A DNA stretch of 64,000 nt from Chloroflexota bacterium (GCA_021786265.1 JAJYNP010000194.1:1-64000), one strand, 5' to 3'. Shown: positions 50,968 to 59,797, counted from the first letter of the stretch. The notes: a model not told the origin generated them from the sequence alone. Numbers and translations: made by a program.

Positions 50968-51864
50968 CTAGTTCCGCCGCCCCCCGAAGATCGAGCGCGC
51001 GATCCGCACCTCGTCCCGATCGGGTGCCTCCGGAAGTTCCTCCAGGTAGCGGTCCAGGCCGCGCACCGCGTCGGTGAACCGGCCACAGCGCCCGTACAGG
51101 AGTGCCCGATCGCGCCGCAACGCCGGGTCCACCGGGTCCAGGATCACGAGCAGCTCGAGCGTGGAGAGCGCGTGGGCCCATTCCCGGCGTGACAGGTAGA
51201 TCCCGCGCAGGTTGCCCAGGATCCGGGCGATGATCTCGTGCCGGCTCGCCGGCTGGAGCATCGAGCGGCGGAACGCGACCGGCCGCCCCAGCGCCTCCTG
51301 CATCAGCCCCTCGCAGTCGTCGGCGGACAGCGCCCGGCCGCGGCCGTACGGGTCGATCAGCCGGCCGTCGGGCCCGCCCACGATGAAGTGACCCGGCAGC
51401 CCGATCCCGAAGAGCGGCAACCCCAGGCGCCAGCCAACCTCGAGCTCCAGCACGCCGAGGGCGATCGGGAGCCCGCGACGGAGCCGGATCACGTCGGCGA
51501 GGCAGGTGTGGCGTGGCTCCCACGCGTCCCGGGGCGCTCCGCTCAGCCCCAGCTCGTCGTACAGGACGTGGTGGAGGCCGTCGAGGATCGCGTCGATTTC
51601 GACCGGCGCCCGGATCCCGGCGGCGCGGCGGGCCGCGTCGCGAAGCCTCGGCGGGAGCTCGCTGCGGACGCGCTCGGCCAGCATGTCGAGCTCGTCGTGC
51701 AGGGCCCGGGGGCTCGACTCCATGCCCGCCTCGGCCGCGATGCAGGCGCAGGCGGTGGCAAGGTCGATCAGCGGATCGGGCAGGACGACCAGCTCGGCGA
51801 AGCGGGCTCGCATGGCGGGTGGCTGCGGGGCTCGCCGGGGATCGCGCGGGGACGGCTCGGGCAT
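50968..51864 (-). CDS. SirB1/transglutaminase-like protein with TPR tail
   Basis: The 298-residue product has the SirB1-type core: HTCLADVIRLRRGLPIALGVLELEVGWRLGLP with a conserved Cys, then GIGLPGHFIVG and DGRLIDPYGRG, followed by helical repeats (GNLRGIYLSRREWAHALSTLELLVILDP, LRRDRALLYGRCGRFTDAVRGLDRYLE). The biochemical role is not established. The start is uncertain; ATG 51813 is an alternative. Confidence 0.85.
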   Translation of the reverse strand: MPEPSPRDPRRAPQPPAMRARFAELVVLPDPLIDLATACACIAAEAGMESSPRALHDELDMLAERVRSELPPRLRDAARRAAGIRAPVEIDAILDGLHHVLYDELGLSGAPRDAWEPRHTCLADVIRLRRGLPIALGVLELEVGWRLGLPLFGIGLPGHFIVGGPDGRLIDPYGRGRALSADDCEGLMQEALGRPVAFRRSMLQPASRHEIIARILGNLRGIYLSRREWAHALSTLELLVILDPVDPALRRDRALLYGRCGRFTDAVRGLDRYLEELPEAPDRDEVRIARSIFGGRRN

Positions 51865-51999
51865 GCACGCGATGGTAGGCGAGGTGACCGGCATCTGTCG
51901 CGTGCCGGGTGGCATCGCCGGCGCCCACCGCCTCTCGCCGGCTCGTCGTGCTAGCCTCGCTGGCACTCCTGCCGGTACCCATCGAGGTTGCCCTCCCCC

Positions 52000-52416
52000 A
52001 TGCTGAGCCTGCGCGACGTTCCGGGACTGCCCGACCCCGACATCCGGCCACCCGTGGTCGCCGAGTCGGGCGATCCGTTCGCGGCGCTCCGGATCGTGCA
52101 CCTGCTGGCGCAGGTTCCGCGCGGGCAGCCGGTGCGGGTCCGTGACATCGTCGACGCGCTCAACGCGCGATGGCTCGACTGGTCGTTCGACCGGAGGGTG
52201 GTCATCGACGCGATCGTGCAGCTGCAGGCGAACTGGATGACGGACTACCGAACGGTCGAGGGCATCCAGGTCGGATCGGATGCGCACGGCGAGACCGTGA
52301 CGATCGAGGACTCGAGCCGGGTGGATCCCTGGTTCGTCCTCCAGGCGCGGGCCCTCGCCGGGACGTGCGGGGACCGGTTGCGCGAGTTCGCCCGCGACGA
52401 GGGCGGGATCCCGTGA
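52000..52416 (+). CDS. Small protein of unknown function, possibly winged-helix
   Basis: The 138-residue product has no family I recognise. The segment VRVRDIVDALNARWLDWSFDRRVVIDAIVQLQANW reads like helix-turn-helix spacing, followed by a short beta region. TAGCCT at 51952-51957 may be its -10. Its last four bases overlap the aminotransferase start (GTGA), beginning a tightly packed run. Confidence 0.65.
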   Translation: MLSLRDVPGLPDPDIRPPVVAESGDPFAALRIVHLLAQVPRGQPVRVRDIVDALNARWLDWSFDRRVVIDAIVQLQANWMTDYRTVEGIQVGSDAHGETVTIEDSSRVDPWFVLQARALAGTCGDRLREFARDEGGIP

Positions 52417-53372
52417 GCCCGGCAGGCGGCACGGACGGCGCGGGTGGCCCGGGCGGGTCGGACGGTGCGGGGCAACCAGAGACGCCCACCTACGGCACGG
52501 CTCATGCCTGGGCGAACGGCCGCCTGGTGCCGGCGGACGCTCCGCTGGTCTCCGTGTTGGACCGCGGCTTCCTGCTCGGCGACGCGGTCTTCGAGACCAT
52601 CCGCGTGTTCGGCGGCCGGATCCTGGAGCTGCCGCTCCACGCCGAGCGCCTGCTGGGGTCCGCCGCCGCGCTGGAGATCCCGCTTCCGGCTGATGTCGAG
52701 GCCACGCTGCGCACCGCGATCGGCGCGCTGCTCGCCACCGACGGGCTCTCCGCGCCAGGGATCGAGGTGTCCGTGCGCGTGACGGTCAGCCGCGGCCCGG
52801 CCGAGGGGCGCAGCCTCCTGCCGCCGGTCGACGTGCGCCCGACCATGGTCGTGCAGGCGTCACAGGTTCTCCCTCCGCCCGCCGAGTTACTGACGCGTGG
52901 CCTGCACCTGGCGATCTCGACAGTCCGCCGCGATCCGTCGAGCCCGCTCGCCGCCGTCAAGACCACCAGTCGCGCCGAGTTCGTGTACGCGCGGCTCGAG
53001 GCGCGCCGCAAAGGAGCCGACGACGCCCTGTTCCTCACCACCGACGGCCACCTGGCCGAGGCCACCTCGGCGAGCCTCTTTCTCGTGCGGCGAGGCGAAC
53101 TCGCGACACCCGCGCTTGCGTGCGGCATCCTCGCGGGCACCACGCGCCAGTGGCTGCTCCGGTGGGCCGCGGAGGTGGGGCTGGACGCGCGCGAAGGATG
53201 GCTCGCGCGGGAGGATCTCTTCGAGGCGGACGAGGCGTTCCTGGCCAGCTCCGTGGCCGGCGTGCTGCCGGTGACTCGCGTCGACGGACGGCCGATCGGC
53301 GACGGTCGCCCCGGGCGGTGGACGCTCCGGGCGCGCTCGGACCGGGAGGCGTTCGTTCGCGACGAGGCGTAG
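52413..53372 (+). CDS. Class IV aminotransferase (branched-chain aminotransferase/ADC lyase-like)
   Basis: PLP fold-type IV enzyme, 319 residues. It has WANGRLVPADAPLVSVLDRGFLLGDAVFETIRV, the PLP lysine in LAAVKTTSRAEFVYARLEA (about Lys177) and LTTDGHLAEATSASLFLV. It may act as branched-chain or D-amino-acid aminotransferase or as 4-amino-4-deoxychorismate lyase; the sequence alone does not decide. A 25-residue Gly-rich leader precedes the core. Confidence 0.88.
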   Translation: MSPAGGTDGAGGPGGSDGAGQPETPTYGTAHAWANGRLVPADAPLVSVLDRGFLLGDAVFETIRVFGGRILELPLHAERLLGSAAALEIPLPADVEATLRTAIGALLATDGLSAPGIEVSVRVTVSRGPAEGRSLLPPVDVRPTMVVQASQVLPPPAELLTRGLHLAISTVRRDPSSPLAAVKTTSRAEFVYARLEARRKGADDALFLTTDGHLAEATSASLFLVRRGELATPALACGILAGTTRQWLLRWAAEVGLDAREGWLAREDLFEADEAFLASSVAGVLPVTRVDGRPIGDGRPGRWTLRARSDREAFVRDEA

Positions 53373-53462
53373 CGCGCGGGTCCGCGCGTCCAGCTCTTGC
53401 CGCGCCCACGACCAGAGCCCGCGCCACGGGCCCTGTCCGCCGACCCGTGGCATGCTGCGGGC

Positions 53463-54263
53463 ATGTGCCACGACGCAGATGCTCGTCCCCCGGAACTCCC
53501 CGCCGATCTGCGCCCCACGCCCATGGCCGGCGGCGCCCTCGAGACCCACGACCTGGTGCTGACCGCGTCCGACGGGAACCGCCTGAGAGCCTTCGAGGCA
53601 CGGGCGCCGCATCCCTCGGGTGGCGGAGTGGTGATCTTCCCCGACTGGCGTGGCCTCGGACACTTCTACGAGGAGCTCGCGATGCGGTTCGCGGAGGCCG
53701 GCCACGACGCCATCGCCTTCGACTACTTCGGCCGCACCGCCGGCACCGAGCCGCATCCCGTCGACTTCGACCAGATGCCGCACATCGCGAAGTCGACGCC
53801 CGAGGGCGTGGCGACGGACGCGGCCGCGGCCGCCGGCCGTCTGCGCGGCACCGGCCGGGTGCGGGCGCTCGCCGTCCTCGGGTTCTGTTTCGGGGGGCGC
53901 AACGCGCTGCTCCAGGCGCTCCCCGATTCCACCGTCCAGCCCGCGGCCGTCGTCTCGTTCTACGGACAGCTCGGCCCCGACCGGTCGGGGCACGGTGGCC
54001 CGCTCTCCGTCGTGGGCCGCTTCGCCCGCCCGGTCCTCGGGCACTACGGGGGCGCCGACGAGGGGATCCCGGTCGGCCAGGTCGAGGAGCTCGACCGCGT
54101 CCTGTCGACCGCAGGCGTACCGCACGAGATCCACGTCTACCCGCGCGCCACCCATTCGTTCTTCGATCGGCGCCGGGAGGAGTTCTCCGCCGAGGCCGAC
54201 GAGGCGTGGCGGCGGACGCTGGCGTTCCTCGGACGCACGCTCGCCCCGTCCCCGGCCGACTGA
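53463..54263 (+). CDS. Dienelactone hydrolase-family protein
   Basis: Alpha/beta hydrolase, 266 residues, with the cysteine nucleophile of dienelactone hydrolases in LGFCFGGRNALL (Cys142), the acid in GGADEGIPVGQVEEL and the histidine in RATHSFFD, plus FPDWRGLGHFYEELA. It hydrolyses lactones or esters; substrate unknown. The ATG at 53463 removes a 22-residue Pro-rich upstream stretch. Confidence 0.9.
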   Translation: MCHDADARPPELPADLRPTPMAGGALETHDLVLTASDGNRLRAFEARAPHPSGGGVVIFPDWRGLGHFYEELAMRFAEAGHDAIAFDYFGRTAGTEPHPVDFDQMPHIAKSTPEGVATDAAAAAGRLRGTGRVRALAVLGFCFGGRNALLQALPDSTVQPAAVVSFYGQLGPDRSGHGGPLSVVGRFARPVLGHYGGADEGIPVGQVEELDRVLSTAGVPHEIHVYPRATHSFFDRRREEFSAEADEAWRRTLAFLGRTLAPSPAD

Positions 54264-54293
54264 CCGGCGCAGGTGACGGAGGTCGATGGGCCC

Positions 54294-54620
54294 ATGGACC
54301 GTGCCGCCGCGATCGCCGAGACCGCGCGGCTGGTCGCCCAGGGCGACCGCCTGCAGATGGCACCGAGCCTGGGAGGGCTGCGGTTGTGGTTGCAGCTCTC
54401 CGACGATCTCCTGGGCGCCATCTGGGGCACCATGGATCGGTATCACCTGTCCTGGCTGATGGTCGGTCGCCCGACGGCGCCCCGTGGCCGCGCCATGACG
54501 CCCGACGAGGAGGCGGCGTACGTGCGCGACGTCGCCAGGCAGAAGACGGCGGTGCTGCGGATGAGCCAGCGTGCCCTGGAGGAGCAGGGCGCCCCCTTCG
54601 TGGGGGAGACGGGGCGGTGA
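54294..54620 (+). CDS. Small protein of unknown function
   Basis: The 108-residue helical product (RAAAIAETARLVAQGDRLQMA, then LWLQLSDDLLGAIWGTMDRYHLSWLM) shows no recognised family. GGAGGT lies 10 bases before ATG 54294; GTG 54273 is an alternative start. It overlaps the next gene by four bases (GTGA). Confidence 0.6.
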   Translation: MDRAAAIAETARLVAQGDRLQMAPSLGGLRLWLQLSDDLLGAIWGTMDRYHLSWLMVGRPTAPRGRAMTPDEEAAYVRDVARQKTAVLRMSQRALEEQGAPFVGETGR

Positions 54621-55906
54621 CGGCACCCGATCGCCCGGGCGAGTCCGTCACCGCGGTCGGCGGCGAGCGGCTGGTGCCCGAGCCGGATCCGATCGCCCGC
54701 GACTACCTGCTCCTGGCGCTTCGACTCGACCAGCACGTCTCCGGGCTCGTCGACGGGTACTACGGGCCGCGCGACCTCAAGGCCCGTGTCGACATGGAGA
54801 ACCTCCGTCCTCCCGGGCGCCTGGCCGAGGACGCCGCGACGCTCCGGGAGCGGGTGGCGGCGGAGATCGCCGAGCCGGATCGGCGCCGCTGGCTCGACCG
54901 GCAGCTCGTGGCGCTCGAGACGCTGGCGGCGCGCCGGGCCGGCCCCGTGCTCCCGTACGCCGAGGAGGTGACGCGCTGCTTCGACGCTCCGCCGTCGTAC
55001 CTCCCGCCAGCGACGTACCCGGAGGTGCGCCGCGAGCTGGAGCGCCTGCTGCCCGGGCCGGGGCCGCTGGTCGACCGGCTGGAGGCGTGGGACGCTCGTT
55101 TCGTGGTCCCGCCGGATCGCATCCAGGCTGTGGTCGACGCGCTGCTGCCGGGGATCCGCGAGGCGTCGATGGCGCGCTTTCCGGCTCCCGCCGGCGAGTC
55201 GATGCGGGTGGGCCTGGTCTCCGGTCAGCCGTGGAGCGGCTACAACTGGTACGACGGCGGGCTGCGCTCGCGGGTCGACCTGAACACCGACCTCCCGATC
55301 CGCGCTCCGGCCCTCCTCGACACGTTGAGCCACGAGACCTTCCCGGGCCACCACCTCGAGCACGCCTGGAAGGAGCAGCGCCTGGTGGTGGAGCTCCGCA
55401 GGGTGGAGGCCACGATCCTGCTGATCGACACGCCCGAGTGCTACGTCAGCGAGGGCCTGGCCGAGCTGGGGCGGCGGTTCACGCTCGACCCGGACGCCCG
55501 CGCCAGGCTGCTGCGGACGGCCTGCCGGGTGGCGGGCCTGCCGGTGACCGACGACGACGTGGTTCGGCAGCTCGCGATCTCGGCGAGCCTGCACCGGCTG
55601 CGCGGGTCGGACGGCGACGCGGCCCTGATGCTCCACGCCGCCGGCCGGCCGCGGGCCGATGTCCTCGCCTTCCTCTGCGACGAGGCGCTCATGTCGCCGG
55701 CACGCGCCGAGAAGCGGCTCGAGTTCGTCGAGCACCCGCTGTGGCGCACGTACGTCTTCAGCTACGCGGGCGGCGAGGCGCTCCTGGGCCGGTGGTGCGA
55801 CGCGGCCGGGTCGGAGGAGGGGGCTCGTGCGCGGTTCCTGCGGCTGCTCACCGAGCAGCTCACGCCGTCCGGTCTCGAGGAGGACCTGCGGCCGAGATCC
55901 GGGTGA
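54617..55906 (+). CDS. DUF885-related predicted metallopeptidase
   Basis: The 429-residue product carries the zinc signature HETFPGHHLEHAW near residue 238 and the aromatic NWYDGGLRSRVDLNTD just before it, with CYVSEGLAELGRRF supplying the third-ligand region. It is shorter and only distantly similar to the DUF885 protein at 12412-14103. GTG 54617 overlaps the preceding stop. Confidence 0.82.
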   Translation: MTAPDRPGESVTAVGGERLVPEPDPIARDYLLLALRLDQHVSGLVDGYYGPRDLKARVDMENLRPPGRLAEDAATLRERVAAEIAEPDRRRWLDRQLVALETLAARRAGPVLPYAEEVTRCFDAPPSYLPPATYPEVRRELERLLPGPGPLVDRLEAWDARFVVPPDRIQAVVDALLPGIREASMARFPAPAGESMRVGLVSGQPWSGYNWYDGGLRSRVDLNTDLPIRAPALLDTLSHETFPGHHLEHAWKEQRLVVELRRVEATILLIDTPECYVSEGLAELGRRFTLDPDARARLLRTACRVAGLPVTDDDVVRQLAISASLHRLRGSDGDAALMLHAAGRPRADVLAFLCDEALMSPARAEKRLEFVEHPLWRTYVFSYAGGEALLGRWCDAAGSEEGARARFLRLLTEQLTPSGLEEDLRPRSG

Positions 55907-55942
55907 GGCGCCAGGGCGCCCGCCGGCCAGGGCCGCGCACGG

Positions 55943-55948
55943 TACACT
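55943..55948 (+). promoter_or_regulatory. -10 element for a leaderless small gene
   Basis: GGTACACT with the hexamer TACACT, 7 bases before the ATG and no Shine-Dalgarno sequence. Confidence 0.45.
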
Positions 55949-55955
55949 TCGCCGC

Positions 55956-56444
55956 ATGCAGTCCCCGACGCGGGAGCCCGCGGCCACTCCCCTCGCGCCC
56001 ATGCCCGAGGCGGGGGCACGTCTTCGCACCGACCGGAACCGGCTCGCGGCCGACGCCCTGCGGGCCGCGATCTCCCGGGACCCGAGCCTCGGGACGCGGT
56101 ACGGCGCGCTCCAGCTGAGCACCTTCCTCCGCGACTGCGAGCGCCACGTCCAGCAGCTCGCGTTCGCGCTCGAGCAGGGACGCGCCACGCCGGTGACCGA
56201 GTACGTACGGACGATCATCCCCGTGTTCCGCCGCCGCCGGGTCCCCCTCGAGGACCTGGCGACCATGCTGCTGGGCACGCTGGACGCCGCCCGGTCCGAC
56301 CTCCCGCCGGCGGAGGGCGACGCGGCGGACCTCGTGATCGAGGCCGGCCTCGCGCGCCTCGAACGGCCCCGGCACCTGCCGGGCGACCGGCCACGCAACC
56401 CGATCCTCCAGTTCCTCTGGAAGGGCGCGGGGATCCTGGACTAG
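55956..56444 (+). CDS. Protein of unknown function
   Basis: The 162-residue product is predicted helical (RLAADALRAAISRDPSLGTRYGALQLSTFLRDCERHVQQLAFALEQG in outline) and ends with HLPGDRPRNPILQFLWKGAGILD. No family recognised. It is followed 9 bases later by a DUF433-like gene, so both may be one unit. Confidence 0.65.
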   Translation: MQSPTREPAATPLAPMPEAGARLRTDRNRLAADALRAAISRDPSLGTRYGALQLSTFLRDCERHVQQLAFALEQGRATPVTEYVRTIIPVFRRRRVPLEDLATMLLGTLDAARSDLPPAEGDAADLVIEAGLARLERPRHLPGDRPRNPILQFLWKGAGILD

Positions 56445-56453
56445 GGGACGGCG

Positions 56454-56786
56454 ATGACGATCAAGTGGGTACAGACCGATCCGCTCATCATGAACGGCGA
56501 ACCGTTCTGCTACGCCACCCGGCTCACCGTCCGGAACATCCTCGAGATGCGCGCGCACGGCCTGACGCCGGACCGCATGATCGCCGAGCACCCCGAGCTC
56601 CGGAGGGTCGGCGTGGCCGAAGCGTTCCGCTTCGCATCGGCCCACCGTGACCGGTACGCCGAGTTCTTCGAGCCGGATGGCTCGCTGTGCGGCCCGGGGT
56701 ACGCGCCGGAAGATGCGGCGCAGTTCCCGGAGCACCTCCGAGAGCTGGCGGGGATCGTCACGAACCGGGTACAGCAGGCCGGCTGA
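56454..56786 (+). CDS. DUF433-like protein
   Basis: The 110-residue product resembles DUF433 proteins (VapB45-like antitoxins): DPLIMNGEPFCYATRLTVRN, ILEMRAHGLTPDRMIAEHPEL and a following helix with AFRFASAHRDRYAEFF, the winged-helix layout of that family. No toxin of the DUF5615 type follows; the upstream unknown gene might be the partner. Confidence 0.7.
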   Translation: MTIKWVQTDPLIMNGEPFCYATRLTVRNILEMRAHGLTPDRMIAEHPELRRVGVAEAFRFASAHRDRYAEFFEPDGSLCGPGYAPEDAAQFPEHLRELAGIVTNRVQQAG

Positions 56787-56841
56787 TCGGCATCCGGCCG
56801 CCGCTGGGACTCGCCCGGCCGGGCACAGCCCCGCCCCTGCT

Positions 56842-56884
56842 ATCTGACCAGATCACTCGGAATTGAGCCGTTCGGTGCTAGGAT
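56842..56884 (+). promoter_or_regulatory. Possible operator and promoter region of the DUF59 gene
   Basis: ATCTGACCAGAT (56842-56853) is a 12-base dyad, and TAGGAT (56879-56884) a -10-like hexamer 66 bases before the start. The stretch is AT-richer than its surroundings. No good -35 at 17 bases. Confidence 0.3.
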
Positions 56885-56950
56885 GAGGGCCGACCCGCGC
56901 ACGGCCGCGTCCCCCGCGCCGCATGCGCTCATCGAGGACCCGACCCGATC

Positions 56951-57391
56951 ATGACCGACACCGCCCCCGACACGTCGCCCGACGTCGCCCCCGCCCAGCA
57001 GCCCGCCTATCCGGGACCGTCGGTGATCGCTCCGGCCCCGGCCGCGTCGGCCCCGGCCGCCTCAGCTCCCACCGCCCCGGCCCCCACTCCCGTTCCGCCC
57101 GCCTTCGACGCCGAGCGGCGCGCCACCGAGCTCGCCATCCTCGACTCTCTCCGGACCGTGGTGGACCCCGAGATCGGGATGAACGTGGTGGAGCTCGCGC
57201 TGATCAAGCAGATCGTCCTCGGACCTGACCAGACCGAGGTGAAGATGATCCTCACCACGCCGTTCTGCCCGTACGCGGGCTCGATGATCCAGCAGGTCAA
57301 GGAGGCGACCGAGGAGGTCGTGGGGCACGACGTGAAGATCACCCTGCTGGCCGAGCGCTGGGATCCGCGCGATGCGGGCCTGGTGTGGTGA
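56951..57391 (+). CDS. DUF59/MIP18-family iron-sulfur assembly factor (SufT-like)
   Basis: The 146-residue product has a 50-residue Pro/Ala extension and a DUF59 domain: ILDSLRTVVDPEIGMNVVELALI, VKMILTTPFCPYAG with the conserved reactive cysteine, and MIQQVKEATEEV. Members help Fe-S cluster maturation. Its end overlaps the adenosyltransferase frame. Confidence 0.9.
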   Translation: MTDTAPDTSPDVAPAQQPAYPGPSVIAPAPAASAPAASAPTAPAPTPVPPAFDAERRATELAILDSLRTVVDPEIGMNVVELALIKQIVLGPDQTEVKMILTTPFCPYAGSMIQQVKEATEEVVGHDVKITLLAERWDPRDAGLVW

Positions 57392-58166
57392 CCTGGACGG
57401 CCACGACCAGGCGACCGACGACGACCGGCCAGCGGCCGTGACCGGCAGGAGACCCGGCATCCGCGACAGCGCCGTGGCCACCGGACGCGGCGATGACGGC
57501 ACGACGGGGCTCCTGTTCGGGGGTGAGCGGGTCGCCAAGGACGACATCCGGACGGAGGCGTACGGCACGGTCGATGAGGCCGTCGCCGCGCTGGGGCTCG
57601 CACGGGCCGAGCTCGCGATGAAGCACCAGTACGGTGTCCTCACGCCCACGCTCGCCGGCATCGGCGACCTCATCCTGCGGTTCCAGCGCGAGCTGTTCGT
57701 GGTCGGGGCGGAACTCGCCACGAATCCCGAGGCGAAGGATCGCCTGCAGGACGGCGTCACCCGCGTGACCGAGCCGATGGTCCAGGGCGTCGAGGCGGCA
57801 CTCGCCGATCTCGAGGCCCACGTCTCCATGCCGTCGGAGTTCGTGGTCCCCGGGGAGAGCCGCGTGTCCGCGTCGATCGAGCTTGCCCGCACCATCGTCC
57901 GGCGGGCGGAGCGGCGCGTCGTCGGGCTCGATCGCCAGGGGCTCGCCGGCAAGTGGACCGTGCCGTACCTGAACCGGCTCGCCGACTTCCTGTGGGTCCT
58001 CGCCCGCGCCGCCGAGGCCGCCGAATCTCGGGAGCCTCGCCCGGCCCGGGCCGCTCCGCGCGCGCGCCGTCCCCGGGCCGGCGGTGCGGCATCGGGGCCC
58101 GCGACCGCGTCCCCCGCGCCCGCGTCCCCCGCGCCCGAGCCACGGAACCCGACGGGCGCCGCCTGA
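57372..58166 (+). CDS. Cob(I)alamin adenosyltransferase, PduO type
   Basis: Adenosylates cobalamin. The core (from about residue 45) has GERVAKDDIRTEAYGTVDEAVAAL, RFQRELFVVGAELATNPE, SARTIVRRAER-type sequence (ELARTIVRRAERRVV) and NRLADFLWVLARAAE. The first 40 residues and the Ala/Pro-rich C-terminal 50 are non-conserved. The start is uncertain: ATG 57372 overlaps the DUF59 gene by 20 bases, and GTG 57438 is a possible later start. Adenosylcobalamin could serve mutases elsewhere in the genome. Confidence 0.88.
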   Translation: MRAWCGDLDGHDQATDDDRPAAVTGRRPGIRDSAVATGRGDDGTTGLLFGGERVAKDDIRTEAYGTVDEAVAALGLARAELAMKHQYGVLTPTLAGIGDLILRFQRELFVVGAELATNPEAKDRLQDGVTRVTEPMVQGVEAALADLEAHVSMPSEFVVPGESRVSASIELARTIVRRAERRVVGLDRQGLAGKWTVPYLNRLADFLWVLARAAEAAESREPRPARAAPRARRPRAGGAASGPATASPAPASPAPEPRNPTGAA

Positions 58167-58173
58167 CCCGCGC

Positions 58174-59748
58174 GTGAGCCGCCCGGCATCCCTGCTGCTC
58201 GACCTGGAGCCACTGCGGAGGGATCGCGACTTCCGGCTGATCTGGGTGGGCCAGGTGGTGAGCTCCATCGGCCGGCAGGTGACGGTCGTCACGCTGCCGT
58301 ACCAGCTGTGGGTCGCCACCGGCTCGCCGCTCTCCATCGGTGCGCTCTCGATGGTCCAGCTCGTGCCGCTGGTGGCGTTCTCGCTGTATGGCGGCGCGAT
58401 CGCCGACGCGGTGGACCGCCGCAGGCTCCTGCTCCTCACGCAGTCGATCCTGGCGCTCTCCAGTGCGTCGCTCGCGGTGCTGGCGGCCGTGCCGCACATC
58501 CCGATCGTGCTGGTGTACGTCGTGGCGTTCCTGGCCGCAACCGTCTCCGCCGTGGACCAGCCGGCGCGCACCTCTGCCGTGCCGCGGCTCGTCCCGCGCG
58601 AGCGCCTGACCATGGCGATCGCCCTCAACCAGGCCGGGTTCCAGACCGCCGGCGTGGTCGGCCCCGCGATCGGTGGCCTGCTGATCGCCACCGTCGGGCC
58701 CGCCGGCGCCTACCTGGTCGACGCCGTCACCTACGGCGCGTCGCTCGCCGCCCTCGTCGTCATCGCGCCGATCCCGGCGCTGAAGGGCGTGGTCCGCCCG
58801 GGCCTCGCGGCCGTCGGGGAGGGGCTCCGGTTCGCGCGCAGCCGGGCCGAGATCCTCGCCACGTTCGTCGTCGATCTCGACGCGATGATCTTCGGGATGC
58901 CGCAGGCACTGTTCCCGATCCTCGCCCTCACCGTGTTCCATGTCGGCGCCCAGGGCTACGGGCTGCTCGCCGCCGCACCGGCCGCGGGTGCACTGGTCGG
59001 AGCGCTGCTCACGGGATGGGTGTCGCGCGTGCACTTCCAGGGGCGGGCCGTCTACATCGCGGTCGCACTCTGGGGGATCGCCATCACGGCCTTCGGCCTT
59101 GCGACGTTCTCGCTGCCTCTCGCGCTGCTGCTCCTGGCGATCGCCGGTGCGGCGGACGTGATCAGCGCCGTGTTCCGCGCGACGATCCTGCAGCTGGCCA
59201 CCCCCGACGAGCTGCGCGGCCGGCTCTCGGCGCTGCACGGGATGGTCGTCACGGCCGGCCCCCGGCTCGGCGACATGGAGGCGACGGTGGTCGCCGCCGC
59301 GGTCAATGCGCAGTTCTCGGTCGTGAGCGGCGGCCTGGCGTGCCTCGTCGGCCTGGGCCTGATCGCGTGGCGGCTGCCGCAGTTCGGGCGGTACGAGGCA
59401 GTCCGGGTGCCGGGCATCGTGCCCGGCTCGCCCGGCGGTGCGCCCGGGTCGGCCGGCATCGTGCCCCGCTCGCCCGGCGGTGCGCCCGGGTCGGCCGGCA
59501 TCGTGCCGGGGACGACCGGCATCGTGCCCCGCTCGCCCGGCGGTGCGGGGTCGGCCGGCATCGTGCCCGGGTCGGCCGGCATCGTGCCGGGGACGACCGG
59601 CAACGTGCCGGGGACGACCGGCATCGTGCCCCGCTCGCCCGGCGGTGCGGGGTCGTCGCCCCGGCCCCCCTCACCCGGAGTCCCTGGTGCGGCACGCCCC
59701 GCTGGAGCGCCGTTCCCCTCCGACGCTGTCCCGGACGTCGAACCGTAG
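58174..59748 (+). CDS. MFS transporter with GIVP-repeat tail
   Basis: Twelve-helix exporter of the enterobactin-exporter-like (MFS_3) group, 524 residues. It has FRLIWVGQVVSSIGRQVTVV, the loop 2-3 motif GGAIADAVDRRRLL, and a second-half counterpart (DELRGRLSALHGMV). The last 110 residues after the final helix are a cytoplasmic tail of eight GIVP-started repeats of 7, 13 or 14 residues (such as GIVPGTT and GIVPRSPGGAPGSA). GTG 58174 starts 7 bases after the adenosyltransferase stop. Substrate unknown. Confidence 0.88.
   Translation: MSRPASLLLDLEPLRRDRDFRLIWVGQVVSSIGRQVTVVTLPYQLWVATGSPLSIGALSMVQLVPLVAFSLYGGAIADAVDRRRLLLLTQSILALSSASLAVLAAVPHIPIVLVYVVAFLAATVSAVDQPARTSAVPRLVPRERLTMAIALNQAGFQTAGVVGPAIGGLLIATVGPAGAYLVDAVTYGASLAALVVIAPIPALKGVVRPGLAAVGEGLRFARSRAEILATFVVDLDAMIFGMPQALFPILALTVFHVGAQGYGLLAAAPAAGALVGALLTGWVSRVHFQGRAVYIAVALWGIAITAFGLATFSLPLALLLLAIAGAADVISAVFRATILQLATPDELRGRLSALHGMVVTAGPRLGDMEATVVAAAVNAQFSVVSGGLACLVGLGLIAWRLPQFGRYEAVRVPGIVPGSPGGAPGSAGIVPRSPGGAPGSAGIVPGTTGIVPRSPGGAGSAGIVPGSAGIVPGTTGNVPGTTGIVPRSPGGAGSSPRPPSPGVPGAARPAGAPFPSDAVPDVEP
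59413..59658 (+). repeat. Coding minisatellite in the MFS tail
   Basis: Eight in-frame units beginning GGCATCGTGCC (one GGCAACGTGCC), of 42, 42, 21, 39, 21, 21, 21 and 39 bases. The units are modular (a 21-base GIVPGTT block and a longer GIVPxSPGGA block), consistent with repeated slippage. Confidence 0.9.
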
Positions 59749-59771
59749 CTTCACCGGGTCTTCATCGCCTC

Positions 59772-59797
59772 TTGACGCAGGAGGCATACACTTTAAG
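59772..59797 (+). promoter_or_regulatory. Possible promoter of the Bax-inhibitor-1 gene
   Basis: TTGACG at 59772-59777 and TTTAAG at 59792-59797 in the only AT-rich patch between the genes; the 14-base spacing is short, so this is tentative. Confidence 0.3.
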
